Source: Anisodus tanguticus
Lineage: Eukaryota > Streptophyta > Magnoliopsida > Solanales > Solanaceae
Length of the DNA: 64,000 nucleotides
Reading direction: 5' to 3'
Assembly: GCA_034509755.1 (NCBI GenBank)
Contig: CM067549.1
Span: 49,501,052 to 49,565,051 of the forward strand
Shown here: piece by piece, positions 56,201 to 64,000 of the stretch
Layout: each line of letters begins with the position of its first letter
How positions within the stretch are numbered: the first letter of the stretch is position 1
Notes under the pieces: model-generated
What the model was told of the DNA's origin: nothing
Database searches by the model: none
The model's input: the letters and a program-made list of their open reading frames with translations, nothing else
Program-made: the position numbers and the translations under genes

Positions 56201-59200
56201 TCGAAAGGCTTTCTTTTGTTTCTCCAAATAGAACATCGCCAGTAGGATGGATCTTGGGTTTCCACTGATTAGCAACCAAGAACCATGCTTATGGCCATGT
56301 TTTTGGAGAAACAAAATAAAGTCTTTCAGACAAAGATGACTACTACTGGATAGAAGTGAATCTTGGAGATCTTGGGGACTAATTGGTGGAATACTGGGAA
56401 TCTGAGAGTTGAATGAATAATACTAAAAATAACCTACTCTTATATCGGCTCCTCGCCGTGCTGCTTACCAAGTCGAACCAGATAGTGTTTACGGTGAAAA
56501 CTATATTTCTAACTTTTTCAAATTGGGAAGTCTTTCAAATTGGATTCAGAGACACTTATAAGTCGTGATTATGTTCATTGGGTCAAGGATGAACCGTTTT
56601 AACTGCTCCATTTATAAGAGTATCTTTTGCTTGTCATTATTTTTTCCTGTTTCATTCTCTGTATAAGTTTGTCAAGTATGTGCTTAATGGAGAATTCTGA
56701 ATTTTTTATTGAGTATCGTTGAACTTACCTTATTAAAAAAAAAGGGGTACATATATTCAATGAACTTCAGATGATGTAACTAGTCAAGACATAAATTGAT
56801 TAAGCTGAATCATATCATACTTATAGAAATATCTATTTGATCTAAAATTTAATGTTACCCCAATTATGGAATTCTTTCTCTCCCACTTCACCCCTTGGAA
56901 TTACCATGGTGCCTTCACATCTTCATGCCCAAAATGGCTGGGAGAGGAAAGGTTCCTAAAGGAAGTCAATCCTCATCTGCAAATTAGCCCTTTAGGATCA
57001 ATTGCATTATATACAATTTCCAAAAGTCTTGTTCACTTTGGATATTGCTGGATCTATGCATTTTATCTAGGGGTGGCCAGCGGAGCGGGCTGGGACGGGA
57101 TCCGGCGGGACTGGCGGGCCGGGATAGGCGAGACATGAAGAGGTCCCGTCTCGTCCCACATCCCGCCGAAAGAGGGGCCGGGATTTGGGGGGATGGGACG
57201 GGTCGGGTCGGGTTACGGGATTTGGGTTTATTTTTTTAGACACTTAATTTTAAAAAAAATATATTTAAACACTTAAATAATTGAAGAGGATAGTGTAATA
57301 AAAACATTCAAAGATTGTTTTTGTGCCTTATATATTTAATAGAAATATGATATTTTTGTAATACAATTTCAAAATTGCAACTTTGTTTCGTTGTTCAAAA
57401 GTTGCAAATCACATAGTAAAATTGACATTAAAAAAAATTACGTAGTTAACCATACTTTTTCTAATTTTCTCACAATGTCTTGAGGATCTTCGGTTGGAAT
57501 TGGAAGTTGTTGGTCAAATTGTTTGACTTCGCTTTCTGCTCTCTCGGACAAGATTTCGTTGTAGTTGTAGTCGTCTTCTTCGTTGATCTCCGGTTGACCG
57601 CACCTTCTATGCTCCGCTCTAATCCAATCTCTGAATAAAACTGCAATCTCCAAGCTGTCTTTCGCCAATGAGTGTCTGTGCTCTCCTATTTGAAATCTTC
57701 CAGCAGAAAAAACGCTTTCAGACGCCGTTGATGATGCTTGAATGTTCAACACATCTCGGGCCATCTTTAATAGTGTCGGAAATGTCTTCGCATTCTCCCT
57801 CCAGTATCTCAGCAAGTCTTCACGTCCATCTTCATTGACAATTGATTCGTACGGTACAACACCCTGCAAAACATAAACATCAAATTCACTAACTTGTGAA
57901 AAAGTTGAACCACTAAACATTCTATTTCTAAGGCCTTGAACACTAGCAGCAGAAACTGCATGTCTTTTATTAGGTTGCAGTGAAGTAGAAGATGGTACCG
58001 AAACCGGTTGATTATTTGCACTTTCTTGTTGATAATACATATTTTTTTTTTTGCATTCATTGTGTATGCTAGACATAAATTCTTTCATTGGTTCGTTAGT
58101 TGGTTCTTCAGTTGGGTCTGTTGGAAGTATTTCTAAGCTTTCATAAATCGTTTCAACAAGTGCTTTACAACTATCTACTTTAATAGTCAGATTTAATACA
58201 ACACCAAAAAAATATATAGTGGGAATAGATTTTTTTTTTTTATAAATATTTTTTTAAAAATGCAATAAGTTCCAAAAAAATTTCCCAATCACATCTACCA
58301 GCATATCCGTCGGACTTTGATTATGGACATTAAAAAATAAAGTTATAGGTTTTTTATACTTGTGAGCAACAAGTAGTTGTTCATATAAAGAATTCCACCT
58401 AGTCGAAACTTCTTCTAGATTTTTCTATAAGGTAGTCCACAATCATGACAAATGTTTTTATACTCTTTGCGTCTTTATATTTTATTACCTTTAAAAATAA
58501 AGTTTATAGCAAATTGTACATTTATCAAGATTGTTTTTAAAAAGTTTTAAACCATCTTTTACAACTAAGTTATAAATATGGCATGCACATCTAATATGAA
58601 AAAATTGGGAAGGTTTACATCATAATCATTAGCAGTAGCATTATCTAATGTAACAGTCATAATTTTATCAGTAATTTCATAATATTCACAAATTTCATGA
58701 ATATTTCTTGTAATAAATAATCCAGTGTGCCTATCATCAATATATTTATATGTTAAAATACGTTTTTGCATAGATCAATTCTGATCTATCCAATGACATG
58801 TAACGGTTAAATAATCATTACCGTTTGTACTACGGCCTATATCATAAGTGATAGCCACTTTGCCATTAAAATTATATAATGCATAACGTAAATATTGTTG
58901 ATATTCATGTGCAAATTTAAAAATGTCTCTTCAAACAGTTGATCTAGAAAAATCGTTAAAAGCAGGATTATGCGTTTCTTTAATGTAATGAATAAAACCA
59001 GGAGAGGAAGGAAATGAAAAAGGCAAACCCTCCACCGCAACTAATTTTGTTATAGTTTCCCTATCTTTTTGTTTGTCATATTTAGGACCTATAATTCCCC
59101 CGTCATCGGGTTAATTCGACCCTGTACTTGGTCGGGGACACTATGTGAACCTTGTCCCGACTCAGAAGGCATTGACACACCCGATTTTTCAGCCAGATAT

Positions 59201-62200
59201 TCATTATACCTAGCTTTGTGCATGTCTCAATAAACCTCTCATCCCACCATGACCTTTTCCGGTTTTACATTTATAAACTTTTTGACAAATTTTACATCTA
59301 GCTAGTTGATTCTCACTGTCCCTATAAAAAAAAATCTCATGCAGGTGATTTTAATTTTCGTTGTTAGGGGCCTCGACACATACTAGGGGGAATATGAGAC
59401 ATTCCAGTTTCAGTTTTGAGTCTGAGCCTGAGGTGGAGGTGCACTAGTGGGTGCGTTATCTACATTATCGGCTAATTCATTTTCAAAATTAAAGTTTGGT
59501 TCAGATGCAGAATATATATCATGATCTAATGATATATTAATATCATTAAAAAAATCAGTTTCATCTATATGAGTGAAATCATCAGGACTAGGAATAGGAT
59601 TACTAGAAGATGCACCATTACTCCTGTTACCCCTAGTACCTCTACCAGAAATCAAACGTCCAAATCGTTCCATTATAATTATGCAAATAAATAATTAAAG
59701 TAAATGAAATTAAGTACGATAATTAATTAAGTAACAATAATAATTTAAAGAAGGAACGAAGGTACCAAATGCCGACGTAACGTCAACGTGTAATTGAGGT
59801 TGAAAATTGAAACTTTGCTCGATGTATGATCTTCAAGCTAGTTGCCAACTTCACTCCCAATTTTTGAACTTTGATACAAATAAGCAAATAAAATATAATA
59901 TTTAGTAGGCAATGTAGACTTGTAGAGATATTTGTGAGAAAAATGAAGAGGAAAATGAAGTATTTATAGTTGAGAAATAAGATTAAAGTGTAAATATACT
60001 AACTTAGGGGTTAAAAATAAATATTAAGGGGTAGGGGGGTTTATGGGGTGGTGGGGGCCAAAAATGGCCGTTATAGCCGTTGCACAACGGCCAAAATCAA
60101 AATTTGGCCGTTGTTGCAACGGTTATTTTGGAGGGGGGGGGGAGGGGCGGACCGGGTCGGGACAGGCGGGATGAGCCCTAGTCCCGTCCCAAGATCGAAC
60201 CCCGCTACCTACAATTTCGTTCCTTTTTTTGGGGGGGGGGGGGGGGGGGGGCGGTAATCGGGATCGGGCCAACCCGTCCCACTGGACAGCCATAATTTTA
60301 TCTAGATAAGCATCCTGTAGTAAGTGGAGTAGTCATTTCCATAGGAATGGAAGAGGAGCTGGATTGTGATTCATATACACATTCCAAAACTATGGACCTA
60401 GCTGAATTTAAGAGCCCCAAAGTCCAATGAAGGTGGTTAGTAAATAGGAAAACATCATATGCTCAAACAATGACCTAATTAATTGTATTGTACTGTACTT
60501 TCTTTTAATGCGTGTGTAAGCCTTCGGTTTCCTGCTGAACTTCTTACATGTTAAACTTGGGCATCCCCATGAGGTTTGTTACGAAATGAAAGGAAGTAAT
60601 GTATTAAGCAAGTGATCCTGCTATGTTTTCTACCCCTACAAACTGTTGACATTTTAACCCCCCCCCCCCACCCCAAATAAACAAAACATAAGTGAGGAGA
60701 ATGAAAAGGGAGTGTGTACCAAGAACTCAAGAATCTCTGTTGCCTTTTTTGTTAATTTTTTGCCATGCCAGTAGTTCCCTATTAGGCACGTATTTGGAAT
60801 GGAATCATCACTCATGAGCAAAACATGTATGATTAGGACAAATTTGTACCGTATGAACTGTGTACAGAAGCCAATGAATCCTCATTCTAATGATGTGGAG
60901 TAATGCCTCTCTGATGCTATGACCAGGAGAAGTTTGGAGTCTTTTTTTTGTTTCTTCACTTGCAAGTTTAATCAGGCCTTGTTAAAGATGGGCTTTGAAG
61001 AACTTGAATGTCTGAGTTTCTTTACAATTTAATGTCTCAGATCTTCGTCTCGAAACTTGGAGTCAAACACTGATACTCTTTCTCTTCTGTTTTAGTATGA
61101 ATATTAATGCAGATTATTTTTCTTTTGCCCAAGTTTGTGAGACTAACCTGTGTCTTGTACTGCTAAATATTTATGTAGGTGGGGACGATTGCTCTTCTTT
61201 CTTTGACAGGATTGCTAGTCTTTATGCTTTTCTTTGTCGCGGCAACTGTCAACGCTATTGTGATCTCTCTTCTCACGTCGTTAGTGGCTGCAGGCGGATT
61301 CTTGGCTCTTTTCTTTACCTGCCTAACGACTATTTATATTGGGGCTCTATCAGTTGCTGTATTTGTCATTTCCACCACGACAATTATAGCAATTATCGCT
61401 GTGATTGTGGCTACAGGTATACAGAAGGGAGTTTGTTTGCTGCTTCAGTTTGAGCACCTTCTTTTTGTGAAATTTTTTGTTTTTCGTATGTTTAGCTTTC
61501 ATATTATGTTACTTTTACCCATATTTTTAATTGTCAGTTTGTCATTTACTATCCCAAGTGCGGCTTTGTCTTATTCTCACTGTGTCAAATAAATTATTAG
61601 CAGAGATAACTGGAGTAAGAATAACTATCCTTATTACAGTTCAATTTAAACGAGATTTCAGCGAGTATGGATTTACTGGTTGCTTATAAGATTTACTGGT
61701 TGCTTATATATCATACTTCTGTGCCCCGTCATTTACACCCGTATTACTAATCCCTACCTCTCACGGTGCCCACTCAGAAAAGGATAATGAAAACAGAAGT
61801 TTAAAATTCTAAGTTCCGTAAGGCCGTATATTATTTCCCTTAAACATATAGGTTCTTTGGCGGTTAATGGACTACATGTAAACATGAAGTGCTAGAAAAC
61901 TTTGGTGTTGCAGGCAGGGGCAAATTTCCATGTAAATTACAGCGCATGTGAACCCATGGTCTCCCCTTAAAACTAGTTATGTACATATTTTTTAGAATTG
62001 ATATAATATTAATTGTTGGCACCCATGCTTCAAAAAGGCTCAATGGTGCACTTGGTAGTTGGTTGAATGGTGAGTTATTTAACCTAGAGGATTAGGGAAC
62101 AATTCCTACTTGCTACTTTTTTTTCTTTCTTTTTAAGTGGTGCACTCATATTCTAGAAATCCTAAATTCGCCTCTGGTTGCAGGGGTGCCACTTAGTACT

Positions 62201-62755
62201 GTGTTCAGCCAAGTCATTCGAGAATATCTCCTTTCCTCTTCAAAAGTAGACTTCTTTTGTCGGGCAAATAGTGGAAACTTGATGTTTTCTCAGTTTTCTT
62301 ATGTACTTGTCCCTGTTTACGGAGATCCTTTGTGTTTGCAACAACAACATACCCAGTGTAATCCTACAAGTGAGTCTGAGGAGGGTGGTGCGTTCATAGA
62401 CTTTACCTCTACCTTGTGAGGGTAGAGAGGATGTTTCCGATAGGCCCATGGCTCAGCTCCTTTGAGTTCACATTTCCTTATTTAACACTGGACAGTCCTT
62501 TGATTATGCACCCTCTAAAATATGGTGTCATGTGAAGCTGGTGAATACTGAGCGTGCTTCCTTTTATGTCGTTCCATCTCTGAGTGTCTTATCTGGTGTT
62601 TTACATGTGCCTCAGGTTGGATTGGATTATTCTGGACAATATGGCTGGCAACAAAGAAAAGTGCGAGTCTTGCCAAGCACTCGTTGAATGCGACCGGATC
62701 AGCACTATCAGCTTATTCTTCCGCCAGACATTCTCAGCACAACCACGATGCCTGA
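43912..62755 (+). CDS. Small membrane protein gene, three exons, first exon triplicated
   Basis: Joining 43912-44238, 61179-61416 and 62616-62755 gives 234 codons and a stop without a frame break. All borders are consensus: TCT/GTAAGT, TATGTAG/GTGG, ACAG/GTATAC, CTCAG/GTTGG. Residues 1-109 are soluble with an Asp/Asn-rich start and FDILNNFVSAIF. Residues 110-188 are three long hydrophobic segments (LLSLTGLLVFMLFFVAATVN; GGFLALFFTCLTTIYIGALS; FVISTTTIIAIIAVIVATG). The tail has WLATKKSASLAKHSL and ends in a His-rich NHDA. I do not recognise it firmly. The N-terminal helix plus central hydrophobic block resembles small plant lipid-droplet or ER membrane proteins such as LDIP, at low confidence. 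Intron 1 is about 17 kb and full of repeats. Confidence 0.7.
44254..44756 (+). repeat. Intronic minisatellite, block 1
   Basis: About five units, each 92-96 bp when complete, with core TTAAAGATTCAATTTTTGAG, then GGGGTTTGCTCTGATTGGCT and a TTTTACTAGTATTT end. The first unit begins right after the exon 1 donor. Confidence 0.85.
44793..45017 (+). CDS. Exon 1, copy 2 (N-terminally shortened)
   Basis: 75 codons from MNQEEQEGVTLFDIFNHF to VLLVVS, then GTAAGT, in the same phase as copy 1, so it could splice to 61179 to give a 200-residue protein. Homology to exon 1 begins upstream, at about 44751 (GATGGTCAAACTGAAAATTC), fused to intronic repeat at a GTAATTAG acceptor-like site. That upstream part has a stop (CCATAA), so only the internal Met is usable. 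Whether it is transcribed is unknown. Confidence 0.5.
45045..45682 (+). repeat. Intronic minisatellite, block 2
   Basis: About seven further units, many carrying GATCTGGGGTTTGCTC where block 1 units have GATATGGGG. The block is interrupted at 45683 by a MITE. Confidence 0.85.
45683..45822. mobile_element. Foldback MITE, copy 1
   Basis: 140 bp with ~35-bp inverted ends: TTGATTTCTCAAATGGTTAT on the left, and TTGATTTCTCAATGGTCACT on the reversed right. A second copy sits in the paralogous position at 49565-49705. Confidence 0.8.
46003..46045 (+). pseudogene. Decayed exon 1 tail
   Basis: ACTAGCCGTGGGAGCCCTCT and the following bases match the end of exon 1 (ACTCGCAAAGGAAGCCCTCT) up to its donor position, which here reads GTAAAT. 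Similar tails lie at about 49885-49927, 50549-50582 and 50733-50770. Confidence 0.75.
46120..46715 (+). mobile_element. TTG-tailed SINE split by a solo-LTR-like insertion
   Basis: The SINE starts near 46130 (GAGCCGAGGGTCTTTCGGAA) and breaks at 46195. It resumes at about 46654 (ACTCTACCTTTCCCAGACCT) and ends GGGTATGTTGTTGT at about 46705. The insertion of about 460 bp is flanked by ACTCT on both sides (46191-46195, 46654-46658). It has a TATATATAGGG promoter-like box (about 46420) and an AATAATAAAG tail region, but its ends are not clean TG...CA. The paralogous SINE at about 49993-50110 lacks the insertion. Confidence 0.6.
46799..46990 (+). mobile_element. tRNA-derived SINE, full length
   Basis: RNA polymerase III boxes are visible: a box-A-like TGGTAACTGGTAAAG (about 46819) and box B GGTTCAAGCC (about 46862). 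The body has CAATAGACCCTTGTGATCCG and the end CCGGGCTGC plus a T run. Flanks TTTTCACACAAGTCTGTC and TTTTCACATAACTATGTC look like a diverged 18-bp target duplication. Confidence 0.85.
47128..47635 (+). repeat. Segmental duplication, copy A end
   Basis: About 508 bp matching 51258-51763 at roughly nine bases in ten, for example AGGGAGACTGTTGCCTGTAC and TTGGACCATTAGTCTTTTTC in both. Together with the MITE and SINE pairs it shows that about 45.6-47.6 kb and 49.5-51.8 kb are copies of one segment. Confidence 0.85.
47636..47974. other. Unique intron sequence
   Basis: No reading frame or repeat recognised. It lies beyond the right edge of duplication copy A and has no partner after 51763, where a LINE sits. 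Confidence 0.5.
47975..48165 (+). repeat. Intronic minisatellite, block 3
   Basis: Two units of the 92-96 bp repeat lead into exon 1 copy 3 through GTAATTAG, just as block 1 leads into copy 2. Confidence 0.8.
48228..48455 (+). CDS. Exon 1, copy 3 (N-terminally shortened)
   Basis: 76 codons from MNQEEQDEGVTLLDILNNF to GALLVVS, then GTAAGT, in phase with exon 2; spliced to 61179 it would give 201 residues. Exon homology starts upstream at about 48177 and is open here (QTENSTNFKKPSKN) without the stop seen in copy 2. It keeps the Asn run and QASNNTAHNVYNWTRKGSPL. It is the copy nearest to exon 2. Confidence 0.55.
48478..49560 (+). repeat. Intronic minisatellite, block 4
   Basis: About ten units, again starting right after the exon 1 copy 3 donor. 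They are interrupted by two SINE remnants. Additional scattered units lie at about 45850, 46715, 47000, 49750, 50100, 50400, 50610 and 50880. Confidence 0.85.
48690..48792 (+). mobile_element. SINE remnant, second family
   Basis: Contains GCTGTCTACATCACACCCTT and a GGTCACTGGGCTGCCC end with a T run. A related remnant lies at about 49424-49517 with GTCTACATCACACCCCTTGG. Both lack a clear tRNA-like head. Confidence 0.6.
49565..49705. mobile_element. Foldback MITE, copy 2
   Basis: Same element as 45683-45822, with inverted ends TTGATTTCTCATATGGTCAC and AGTTGAGTGACCATCTCAGA. Its surroundings also match, so it was carried by segmental duplication and did not insert separately. Confidence 0.8.
49993..50112 (+). 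mobile_element. TTG-tailed SINE, uninterrupted copy
   Basis: Runs from about GAGTCGAGGGTCTTTCAGAA through GGTCTGCGTACACTCTACCC to GGGGTATGTTGTTGT. It is the paralogue of the split SINE at 46120-46715. Confidence 0.7.
50214..50390 (+). mobile_element. tRNA-derived SINE, duplicated copy
   Basis: Box-A-like TGGTAACTGGTAAAG and box B GGTTCAAGCC are present, and the end reads CCGGGCTGCCC. The flanks equal those of the SINE at 46799-46990, so it arose by segmental duplication. Confidence 0.85.
51258..51763 (+). repeat. Segmental duplication, copy B end
   Basis: Partner of 47128-47635. Similarity ends near GAGACTCACAG at about 51763, where the L1 LINE begins. Confidence 0.85.
51764..55740 (+). pseudogene. 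L1-type LINE, 5'-truncated and broken
   Basis: Plus-strand order: an end-of-ORF1-like piece (51774-51986), the apurinic-endonuclease domain in two frames (52082-52640; NICLQETKIE, IGGDFNVCRF), RT (53436-54612; SDKAPGPDGFTMVFFQKSWN, GLRQGDPLSS, TYLGLPLDAKF), and a C-terminal zf-RVT-type finger (about 55190-55553; CVMCKQTNESVNHLFLHC). The catalytic YADD motif reads YGAD at about 54162. At least six stops or shifts break ORF2. A 3' UTR-like end TGTAACCTTGGCAGTTTTAA precedes AATAAAT near 55720-55730. I found no target duplication. Confidence 0.88.
55741..57059. other. Intron 1 sequence, no gene seen
   Basis: No supported reading frame. Some phrases near 56100-56350 look repeated (TTTCTCCAAATAGAACATCG; AAACAAAATAAAGTCTTTCA) and may be inverted-repeat debris. 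Confidence 0.4.
57438..58088 (-). pseudogene. hAT transposase, C-terminal dimerisation domain
   Basis: 216 open codons in minus sense. Residues 68-150 carry the hAT dimerisation block (DLLRYWRENAKTFPTLLKMA, SSTASESVFSAGRFQIGEHR, DSLEIAVLFRDWIRAEHRR). This domain closes the catalytic core of Ac-like transposases. The frame is intact here but detached from the upstream parts by stops. Confidence 0.88.
58089..59400 (-). pseudogene. hAT transposase, BED finger and core, decayed
   Basis: Minus-sense pieces in order: BED-type zinc finger near 59330-59215 (RCKICQKVYKC, then GGMRGLLRHAQ), a broken segment at 59040-58837, a core block at 58771-58565 (YKYIDDRHTGLFITRNIHEI, TVTLDNATAND) and a badly broken stretch to 58089. 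Many stops and shifts prevent a functional enzyme. Confidence 0.75.
59410..59673 (-). pseudogene. hAT transposase N-terminus
   Basis: 87 codons in minus sense, MERFGRLISGRGTRGNRSNG followed by Asp/Asn-rich sequence (DFFNDINISLDHDIYSASEP) and a Pro/Gln end. It is the natural N-terminal leader of this transposase family, just upstream of the BED finger. Confidence 0.65.
60303..61178. other. End of intron 1, no separate gene seen
   Basis: Intron sequence with a C run at about 60657-60669 and one copy of AGGACAAATTTGTACC near 60836 that resembles the motif repeated upstream of the gene. It ends at the TTATGTAG acceptor at 61178. Confidence 0.5.
61179..61416 (+). CDS. Exon 2, hydrophobic core of the membrane protein
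   Basis: 238 bp between TTATGTAG and GTATAC. It encodes three hydrophobic segments almost without charge (ALLSLTGLLVFMLFFVAATV, LAALFF-like GGFLALFFTC, and TTTIIAIIAVIVATG). Reading on past 61416 without splicing gives a longer hydrophobic frame to 61592, but the donor and the good fit of exon 3 argue for splicing. Confidence 0.75.
61417..62338. other. Intron 2, with a possible SINE
   Basis: 61917-62130 resembles a short dispersed repeat, beginning near GGGGCAAATTTCCATGTAAA, with a box-A-like TGGTGCACTTGGTAG (about 62045) and a poly-T tail near 62118. The box B equivalent is weak. The rest is unremarkable. Confidence 0.35.
62339..62455 (-). mobile_element. TTG-tailed SINE, minus strand, in intron 2
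   Basis: Reverse of the family at 49993-50112: CAACAACAACATACCCAGTG at the left is the reversed TTG tail, and TATCGGAAACATCCTCTCTA is its head in minus sense. The left boundary is clear; the head end is approximate. Confidence 0.7.
62616..62755 (+). CDS. Exon 3, C-terminus of the membrane protein
   Basis: After the CCTCAG acceptor the frame reads WIGLFWTIWLATKKSASLAK and ends HSQHNHDA with TGA at 62753-62755. The amphipathic KKSASLAKHSLNATGSALSA stretch follows the last hydrophobic segment. Confidence 0.75.
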
Positions 62756-62792
62756 ATCATGCTTACAATCAAGAAACAAGGCCACTTCTATG

Positions 62793-62798
62793 AATAAA
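62793..62798 (+). terminator. Polyadenylation signal candidate
   Basis: AATAAA lies 38 bp after the stop codon of the membrane-protein gene. Confidence 0.5.
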
Positions 62799-63900
62799 TC
62801 TTGAATGGTGATACCAACTACCATATGTATTTAGGCTTTTGTGTCTTAACGCCTTCGTAATGATACATATATCGATGATATTTAGCTCTTCAGCTCTTCG
62901 TGCATTAAGGTCCATGTATATTGTAATATGAATGCATGTACAGAGTAAGCTTGGTTTCATGGGGCCTTGTTATGGATGGAAACTGGCCTGTAAATTGTTC
63001 TTGAGGTCTTGCCAGTTGGCAAGTATTAGTATATGTTTTGAAATCTTGAATATGTTGAATGAGAATGTAGTTTTGTTGAATTGTGTAATGATAGTTGAGA
63101 TCACATACAGTTTGAATACGTTTGTAAGAGTGCCTAGTTGTATGAACTAATACTATATCAGTGCATTTTAGCATGTTATAGGGTCTTTTAATGTTTCAGT
63201 TTACTATCATTTTCAGTTATAAATACGAAACAAGCATGTAAGTTATCACGACTCAAAACACGATCCGAGTTTATAGCACGTACTGTTTGCTTTGGCACAA
63301 CAGATTTCTAGATTTGTTCTTCGGGTTACGCCATTATCGAGTCAAAAAGTGTCCTTACTATACGGTGTATACATTATAAAGCTCTTCATTTTTTCTTTTC
63401 CATTTTGATGTAAGATTCACGTGAGATTTAACATGAACCCCTTCTATAAAAGCTTGCCAACTTAGAAGAAGCTTCATAGTCCTCTCTTTGATCAACCAGC
63501 ACTTGTCGGGCTACCTTGCGTCATGGGTATCACATAATGTATACTCTCTATTTTTAGATTCTGGATGTGTCGGTATTCGGAAGAGTAGAATGTGGTATAC
63601 TGAATTTAATCATGTTGTCACCACCAAAGAGTGTGTCACTTCATTCATCCTGAGATTGGAATCGCCTTTCTTTCTGGACGTTTTGCTCTCAAAGTGAAAT
63701 TTCTCGGTGGAAATTCAAATTAATCAAGCTTCAAAATGAATATCAAATATCGAGTGAAAATTAAATTGTCATGGTATGCAAGTTTTGAGTTTTGATAGAG
63801 AAATATCAAATAGGAATTCTTTCCTTAGAGGCAACAAAATATCTTTAAATTACCAAAAATGCTTAATATGTTATAAATACTTTGTCAACCAGATTTATGT
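62799..63900. other. 3' UTR and intergenic sequence, no further gene seen
   Basis: Short open frames, including 63488-63697, have no recognisable domain. A second poly(A) site could lie here. Nothing else is supported. Confidence 0.4.
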
Positions 63901-64000
63901 CACACCCCAATCTAGGTGAGGCGTGGCTGGTATCCGGTATCTTACTAAGCCCGAGCGAACCAAGTTGTAACTCGTATCATTTATGTCTCGAAAGAAAAGT
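63901..64000 (+). repeat. Start of a dispersed repeat, cut by the window
   Basis: CACACCCCAATCTAGGTGAG followed by GGCGTGGCTGGTATCCGGTA resembles the start of LTR-type repeats common in Solanaceae. Too little is visible to classify it. Confidence 0.35.

Larger units (their letters stand above)
57068..60294 (-). mobile_element. hAT transposon with 8-bp target duplication
   Basis: 3,227 bp flanked by the perfect 8-bp duplication ATTTTATC (57060-57067 and 60295-60302). The ends read TAGGGGTGGCCAGCGG and, reversed, TATGGCTGTCCAGTGG, matching at 12 of 16 positions. Both subterminal regions are rich in GGGACGGG-type motifs (57085-57230 and 60130-60285). The interior encodes a decayed hAT transposase on the minus strand. 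A run of 21 G lies at 60231-60251 near the right end. Confidence 0.9.

Noticed and set aside
57140..57239. Gly/Arg-rich frames at both ends of the hAT element
   Set aside because: They come from GGGACGGG-type subterminal repeats and have no conserved protein content.
61179..61592. 137-codon unspliced hydrophobic frame read as a separate gene
   Set aside because: It begins at a splice acceptor, has a good donor at 61417, and joins exon 1 and exon 3 in frame. The extension beyond the donor is T-rich intron.
63488..63697. 69-codon plus-strand frame near the right end
   Set aside because: No domain, no splice context and no homology that I recognise; probably chance.
1..64000. tRNA genes
   Set aside because: The box A and box B pairs that I see (near 46819-46871 and 50220-50275) belong to SINEs with SINE tails; no cloverleaf with an acceptor stem was found by eye.

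Overview
This is nuclear DNA from a flowering plant, most likely a member of the nightshade family (Solanaceae) with a large, repeat-rich genome. It is AT-rich, its split genes have GT-AG introns, and it carries tRNA-derived SINEs of the kind common in Solanaceae, Stowaway, CACTA and hAT DNA transposons, RTE and L1 LINEs, TRIMs and many Ty1/copia fragments. I assign the family from remembered repeat types, not from a search.

Layout. 1-21500 has no intact host gene that I can support. It holds two TRIM elements (1-280, 6250-6554), a 5'-truncated copia element on the minus strand (1437-3480), a short mitochondrial-type small-subunit rRNA fragment (5869-5934), an RTE LINE fragment between 56-58 bp direct repeats (8381-10360), a LINE ORF1 remnant and a gypsy-like LTR remnant (11101-13256), a cluster of one copia family in both orientations (14295-17690), and Stowaway and CACTA elements (18010-21293).

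21580-40138 is a dead importin-5-type (HEAT-repeat karyopherin beta) gene on the plus strand. Its exons are recognisable in order but carry stops and frameshifts. Two related copia elements in the same orientation interrupt it. Element 1 (26425-32703) lies in an intron with target duplication ATAAT. Element 2 (33240-40061) splits an exon with target duplication GTATC. Past 40138 the gene runs into minus-strand retroelement debris (40189-43239) and its 3' end is not seen.

43912-62755 is a probable living gene for a 234-residue membrane protein in three exons (43912-44238, 61179-61416, 62616-62755). Exon 1 is present three times (43912, 44793, 48228), each copy with a GTAAGT donor in phase with exon 2, and decayed copies of its last codons recur further on. 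The exon copies sit in a dispersed array of about thirty units of a 92-96 bp intronic minisatellite, within a larger segmental duplication. Intron 1 was later enlarged by SINEs, MITEs, a solo-LTR-like insertion, an L1 LINE (51764-55740) and a 3.2-kb hAT transposon (57068-60294, 8-bp target duplication).

The observations I rate highest are the triplicated first exon in its own minisatellite, a nearly identical 573-bp tract and shared nonsense codons in the two copia elements, and an aborted LTR duplication in element 2 that looks like a reverse-transcription template switch.
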